Positions 60,850-64,000 of a DNA stretch of 64,000 nucleotides are shown here, in pieces; position 1 is the first letter of the stretch; every line of letters starts with the position of its first letter. The DNA comes from Paractinoplanes ovalisporus (GTDB lineage Bacteria > Actinomycetota > Actinomycetes > Mycobacteriales > Micromonosporaceae), in contig NZ_JAENHP010000026.1 in the NCBI RefSeq assembly GCF_016834655.1, positions 80,782-144,781 of the forward strand, read 5' to 3'. A program made the position numbers and the translations under genes. The notes beneath the pieces were generated by a model, which was not told the DNA's origin, did not search any database, and saw only the letters and a program-made list of their open reading frames with translations.

Positions 60850-62073
60850 TCAGCGGGGTGGCGGCTCGGCGGCGTGGCGGCTCACGTACATGGTCGTGCT
60901 GCGGTCGGACGGCTCCGCGGCCGGGCGGGGCCGGGGGCGCGGGCGGCGGCGGGTCGAGCGCGGCGGTTCGTCGGTCACGGCCGCGAACAGCTCGGTGGCG
61001 TCACCGCGGCGGCGGCCGTCGTTCCCGACCCGCCACTCGCGGGCGGCCGGCTCGTCGGCCTTGTCGTCGCGGGCCGACCAGCTCCGGGGCAGGTTGATCC
61101 GGTTCCGGTCGACGGCCGAGGGACGTTCCCGGCGCTTCCGGCCGCGCGGCTGGGGGGTGACGATCTCGGTGGGCTCGTGCTCGATCGGGGCCAGGTCGAA
61201 GCCGGTGGCCGGTTCGTAGTCGGGGACGGCGGGCAGCCGCTCGACGGCCATGGGCCAGCCGTATCCCTTGGCCGAGGGCTCGGGGTCGAGTTCGAGCTCG
61301 ACGGGGATGGGAGTCCAGTACTCGCCGGAGGGCGGCTGCTCGGGGACGTGGCGGTACTCCGGGCGCACCCAGCCTTCAACCCGGTCGCCGTAGCGCTCGG
61401 GGTTGTACGCGGGTTCGGCGACGTCGGTGAGGGCGGGCTCGTCCAGCGGGGGCAGCTCATCCTCGTACGGGAAAAGCTCCTGATCCTCGGCGTACGACTC
61501 GGCGCGGTCTGTTACGTACGACTCGGCGCGGTCCATCGCGTACGCCTCGTCCGGGTCTTCCACGTACGCCTGGTCGCGGTCTCCCACGTACGGCTCGGCG
61601 CGGTCTCCCACGTACGGCTCGGCGCGGTCTCCCACGTACGGCTCGGCGCGGTCTCCCACGTACGGCTCGGTGCTTTCCTTCGCGTACGGCTCGCCGCGCT
61701 CCTCCGCGCAGACCTCGCCCCGGTCGTCGGCGTACTCGTGGTCCTCGACGTAGTCACGGTCCTCGGGGTACTCGCGGTCCTCGGGGTAGAGCTCGCGCCG
61801 CTCCTCGGCCAGGCCGATCGACGCCAGGCCGTCCAGCGGGTCGTCCTCCTCAGGGCCGGCCAGGGCGGCGACCGGCACCAGCGCGGGCTCCGGGACCGAC
61901 CGGTTCCGCCGACGGGTGCCACGGGCCCGGCGCGACTTGGGCTGGATGCCGGATGGCGCCTGGTCACGGGCCCGCCGACCGCCCCCACCGAAGAGCACGG
62001 TGCGGAAACAGATCAGCGTGGCGAGTCCCCCGGCGATGAGGGCGATCCCGGCCGCGGTCATCCAGTTGGTCAC
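60850..62073 (-). CDS. Membrane-anchored acidic protein with octapeptide repeats
   Basis: The 407-residue protein has one N-terminal membrane helix (AAGIALIAGGLATLICF). A basic segment (SRRARGTRRRNRS) follows, then a long acidic region of about 130 residues with an 8-residue period such as EPYVGDRA. This is coded in part by exact 24-bp DNA repeats at about 61557-61675. A Pro-rich, then basic C-terminus completes it. I do not recognise a family. It lies between birA and accD, where Rv3279c and Rv3280 are direct neighbours in M. tuberculosis, so it is an insertion relative to that order. The GTG at 62073 is a tentative start. Confidence 0.65.
   Translation of the reverse strand: MTNWMTAAGIALIAGGLATLICFRTVLFGGGGRRARDQAPSGIQPKSRRARGTRRRNRSVPEPALVPVAALAGPEEDDPLDGLASIGLAEERRELYPEDREYPEDRDYVEDHEYADDRGEVCAEERGEPYAKESTEPYVGDRAEPYVGDRAEPYVGDRAEPYVGDRDQAYVEDPDEAYAMDRAESYVTDRAESYAEDQELFPYEDELPPLDEPALTDVAEPAYNPERYGDRVEGWVRPEYRHVPEQPPSGEYWTPIPVELELDPEPSAKGYGWPMAVERLPAVPDYEPATGFDLAPIEHEPTEIVTPQPRGRKRRERPSAVDRNRINLPRSWSARDDKADEPAAREWRVGNDGRRRGDATELFAAVTDEPPRSTRRRPRPRPRPAAEPSDRSTTMYVSRHAAEPPPR
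61557..61675. repeat. 24-bp tandem repeats inside the octapeptide-repeat gene
   Basis: About five units of CTCCCACGTACGGCTCGGCG plus CGGT (24 bp) occur in tandem; the central copies are identical. They encode EPYVGDRA on the minus strand. Degenerate copies on both sides show that the array has expanded recently within an older repeat region. Confidence 0.8.
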
Positions 62074-62189
62074 GACACAGGTAACGAATGGGGCATTGCG
62101 TGCGAAACGCGCACGGCCTGCCATGGGCTCTGCTAGCGCACTACGATCAACTACTGACGAGTAGGACTCGGAAAGCGCGAGGTTGCGAC

Positions 62190-63779
62190 GTGACGACCCA
62201 CCAGGACGACGCGGTCCAGGCTGACATTCACACCACGGCCGGCAAGCTCGCCGACCTGGCACAACGCACCGACGAGGCGGTGCACGCCGCGTCCGGCCGC
62301 GCGGTCGAGAAACAACACGCCCGGGGCAAGAAGACGGCCCGCGAACGCATCGAGATGCTGCTCGACGAGGGCTCCTTCGTCGAGCTGGACGAACTGGCCC
62401 GCCACCGGTCCACCAACTTCGGGCTGGAGAAGAACCGGCCGTACGGGGATGGGGTCGTCACCGGCTACGGCACGGTCGACGGCCGTCAGGTGTGCGTGTT
62501 CAGCCAGGACTTCACCATCTTCGGCGGGTCCCTGGGCGAGGTCTTCGGCGAGAAGATCGTCAAGGTGCTCGACCTGGCCATGAAGATCGGCTGCCCGATC
62601 ATCGGGATCAACGACTCCGGCGGCGCCCGCATCCAGGAGGGTGTGGTCGCGCTCGGCCTCTACGCCGACATCTTCTTCCGCAACGTCCGGGCCAGCGGCG
62701 TCATCCCGCAGATCTCGCTGATCATGGGCCCGTGCGCGGGCGGCGCGGTCTACTCCCCCGCGATCACCGACTTCACCGTGATGGTCGACCAGACCTCGCA
62801 CATGTTCATCACCGGCCCCGACGTGATCAAGACGGTGACCGGTGAAGAGGTCGGGATGGAGGAACTGGGCGGCGCCCGCACCCACAACACGCGCAGCGGC
62901 AACGCGCACTACCTGGCCTCCGACGAGGACGACGCGATCGACTACGTGCGGGCGCTGCTCTCCTACCTGCCGTCGAACAACATGGACGACCCCACGATCT
63001 TCGAGATGCCGGCAGATCTGGCGCCCTCCGACGACGATCTGGCGCTCGACTCGCTCATCCCGGATTCGGCCAATCAGCCGTACGACATCAAGAAGGTCGT
63101 CGAGACGGTCGTGGACGAGTTCCTCGAAGTGCAGCCGCTCTACGCGCAGAACATCGTGGTCGGTTTCGGGCGGGTCGAGGGGCGTCCGGTCGGCGTGGTC
63201 GCCAACCAGCCCATGCATTTCGCGGGCACGCTCGACATCGCGGCCTCGGAGAAGGCGGCCCGGTTCGTGCGGACGTGCGACGCCTTCAACATCCCCGTCG
63301 TGACCTTCGTCGACGTGCCCGGGTTCCTGCCGGGCACCTCCCAGGAGTGGGACGGCATCATCCGGCGCGGGGCCAAACTGATCTACGCGTACGCCGAGGC
63401 GACCGTCCCCAAGGTCACGGTGATCACGCGGAAGGCGTACGGGGGTGCGTACGACGTGATGGGCTCGAAGCACCTCGGCGCCGACCTCAACTTCGCGTGG
63501 CCCACGGCGCAGATCGCGGTGATGGGGGCACAGGGCGCGGTGAACATCCTCTACCGAGGCGACCTGGCCGCAGCCGACGACCCCGCGGCGCGGCGGGCCG
63601 AGCTGATCCAGGAGTACGAGGACACGCTGGCCAACCCATACATCGCCGCCGAACGCGGCTATGTGGACGCGGTGATCATGCCGTCGCAGACGAGGGCCCA
63701 GATCACGCGGGCGTTGCGGACGCTGCGCACCAAACGCGAGACGCTGCCGCCCAAGAAGCACGGAAACATTCCGCTCTGA
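62190..63779 (+). CDS. accD: Acyl-CoA (propionyl/acetyl-CoA) carboxylase beta subunit
   Basis: The 529-residue carboxyltransferase moves CO2 from biotin to acetyl- or propionyl-CoA. It has the two crotonase-like halves: the first with FGGSLGEVFGEKIVKVLDLA and DSGGARIQEGV, the second with FVDVPGFLPGTSQEWDGIIR and RKAYGGAYDVMGSKHLG. It is closest in layout to AccD5 of mycobacteria, whose product malonyl/methylmalonyl-CoA feeds lipid synthesis. The GTG at 62190 follows GAGG by 7 bases. The small AccE subunit that normally follows is not seen in the 117 bp before an IS110-type element. Confidence 0.94.
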   Translation: MTTHQDDAVQADIHTTAGKLADLAQRTDEAVHAASGRAVEKQHARGKKTARERIEMLLDEGSFVELDELARHRSTNFGLEKNRPYGDGVVTGYGTVDGRQVCVFSQDFTIFGGSLGEVFGEKIVKVLDLAMKIGCPIIGINDSGGARIQEGVVALGLYADIFFRNVRASGVIPQISLIMGPCAGGAVYSPAITDFTVMVDQTSHMFITGPDVIKTVTGEEVGMEELGGARTHNTRSGNAHYLASDEDDAIDYVRALLSYLPSNNMDDPTIFEMPADLAPSDDDLALDSLIPDSANQPYDIKKVVETVVDEFLEVQPLYAQNIVVGFGRVEGRPVGVVANQPMHFAGTLDIAASEKAARFVRTCDAFNIPVVTFVDVPGFLPGTSQEWDGIIRRGAKLIYAYAEATVPKVTVITRKAYGGAYDVMGSKHLGADLNFAWPTAQIAVMGAQGAVNILYRGDLAAADDPAARRAELIQEYEDTLANPYIAAERGYVDAVIMPSQTRAQITRALRTLRTKRETLPPKKHGNIPL

Positions 63780-63845
63780 TCGGCGTCACCCTTGCCGCAC
63801 TCCAGCTCGTAGCCAGCCGGCGGGGTGGCGGTCCACTCCTATCTC

Positions 63846-63885
63846 GGGACACCTGCCAGGAGACCTGCGCCCGGGGGGGTGTCCC
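63846..63885. repeat. Inverted repeat next to the IS110-type element
   Basis: GGGACACC (63846-63853) and GGTGTCCC (63878-63885) form a perfect 8-bp stem. They lie 12 bases beyond the transposase stop. This may mark the element's end or be part of a structured non-coding RNA region. Confidence 0.4.
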
Positions 63886-63896
63886 TATGGGTTTCG

Positions 63897-63998
63897 TCAA
63901 GCGGTGAGGGCGTGGTTGACGGGCCGGGTTTGGTAGGGCGTCTGGTCGCGGAGCATGGCGAACAGGACGTCGACACGGCGGCGTGCCAGGCAGATGAG
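63897..63998 (-). mobile_element. IS110-family transposase, 3' end only
   Basis: The last 33 codons of a minus-strand gene are visible before the window ends: ICLARRRVDVLFAMLRDQ, then TPYQTRPVNHALTA and stop. ARRRxDVLFAMLRD is the usual C-terminal end of IS110-family transposases, which use a DEDD plus Ser active site and a structural bridge RNA. The element lies just downstream of accD and may have displaced the accE gene. The rest lies beyond the right edge. Confidence 0.7.
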
Positions 63999-64000
63999 GG

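Overview
The window is 64 kb of very GC-rich, densely packed chromosome. GTG and TTG starts, ATGA/GTGA/TGATG stop-start overlaps, a GTP-type PEP carboxykinase, GlpX, PhoH2 and a mycobacterial-like succinate dehydrogenase all point to an actinobacterium. The right end (GtrA, PH-domain protein, BirA, then divergent AccD) matches the order known around Rv3277-Rv3280 of Mycobacterium tuberculosis. Codon habits and abundant CGTACGG words suggest Micromonosporaceae (Actinoplanes-like), which is inference only. No rRNA, tRNA, CRISPR array or complete prophage was seen. A transposase of IS110 type is cut by the right edge.

Layout. 0-3.4 kb: succinate dehydrogenase operon with a Cys/His-rich membrane anchor. 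3.4-7.8 kb: divergent TetR/MFS efflux pair with a clear operator array, a small unknown gene, an AlkB-like dioxygenase and an unknown anchored protein. 8.1-16.9 kb: a tightly coupled ten-gene operon with a complete branched-chain-amino-acid-type ABC importer, two SDR dehydrogenases, an APH-fold kinase, an acyl-CoA dehydrogenase of the ACAD10/11 type and a TetR regulator. 17-25.3 kb: small genes (DUF6886-like, two GNATs, TetR, MarR with an FMN reductase, G5-domain protein, methyltransferase, nucleotidyltransferase, peptidase E, PH domain, a degenerate pterin dehydratase, MutT). 25.3-31.3 kb: two divergent operons encoding acyl-CoA ligase plus acyl-CoA dehydrogenase, and TetR plus aldehyde plus alcohol dehydrogenase. 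31.3-32 kb: decayed Uma2 and antitoxin remnants. 32-49 kb: housekeeping (YchF, Ada-AlkA, Ogt, ValS, RmuC, IspH, XseAB, GlpX, rhomboid, secreted protease). 48.5-63.8 kb: cell-wall hydrolase with a consensus CRP/GlxR site, PhoH2, OtsB, Z-prenyl synthase with a reductase, PEPCK, ECF sigma factor, two GtrA proteins, PH domain, BirA, an octapeptide-repeat protein and AccD.

The most interesting theme is a probable two-locus regulon. A perfect 17-bp palindrome overlaps the promoter of the importer/kinase/dehydrogenase operon (7.9 kb). A 14/17 match lies between the divergent fatty-acid operons (28.1 kb). The enzymes at the two loci complement each other: alcohol to aldehyde to acid to acyl-CoA at one; uptake, 4-hydroxyacyl phosphorylation and elimination at the other. 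This resembles the Lva/ACAD11 route for 4-hydroxy acids.

A second theme is many short tandem repeats (20-48 bp units) at gene ends. At least two arrays look like amplified copies of a gene's own end or start: 54.3 kb includes the stop codon, and 22.4 kb copies a gene start and creates coupled mini-ORFs.
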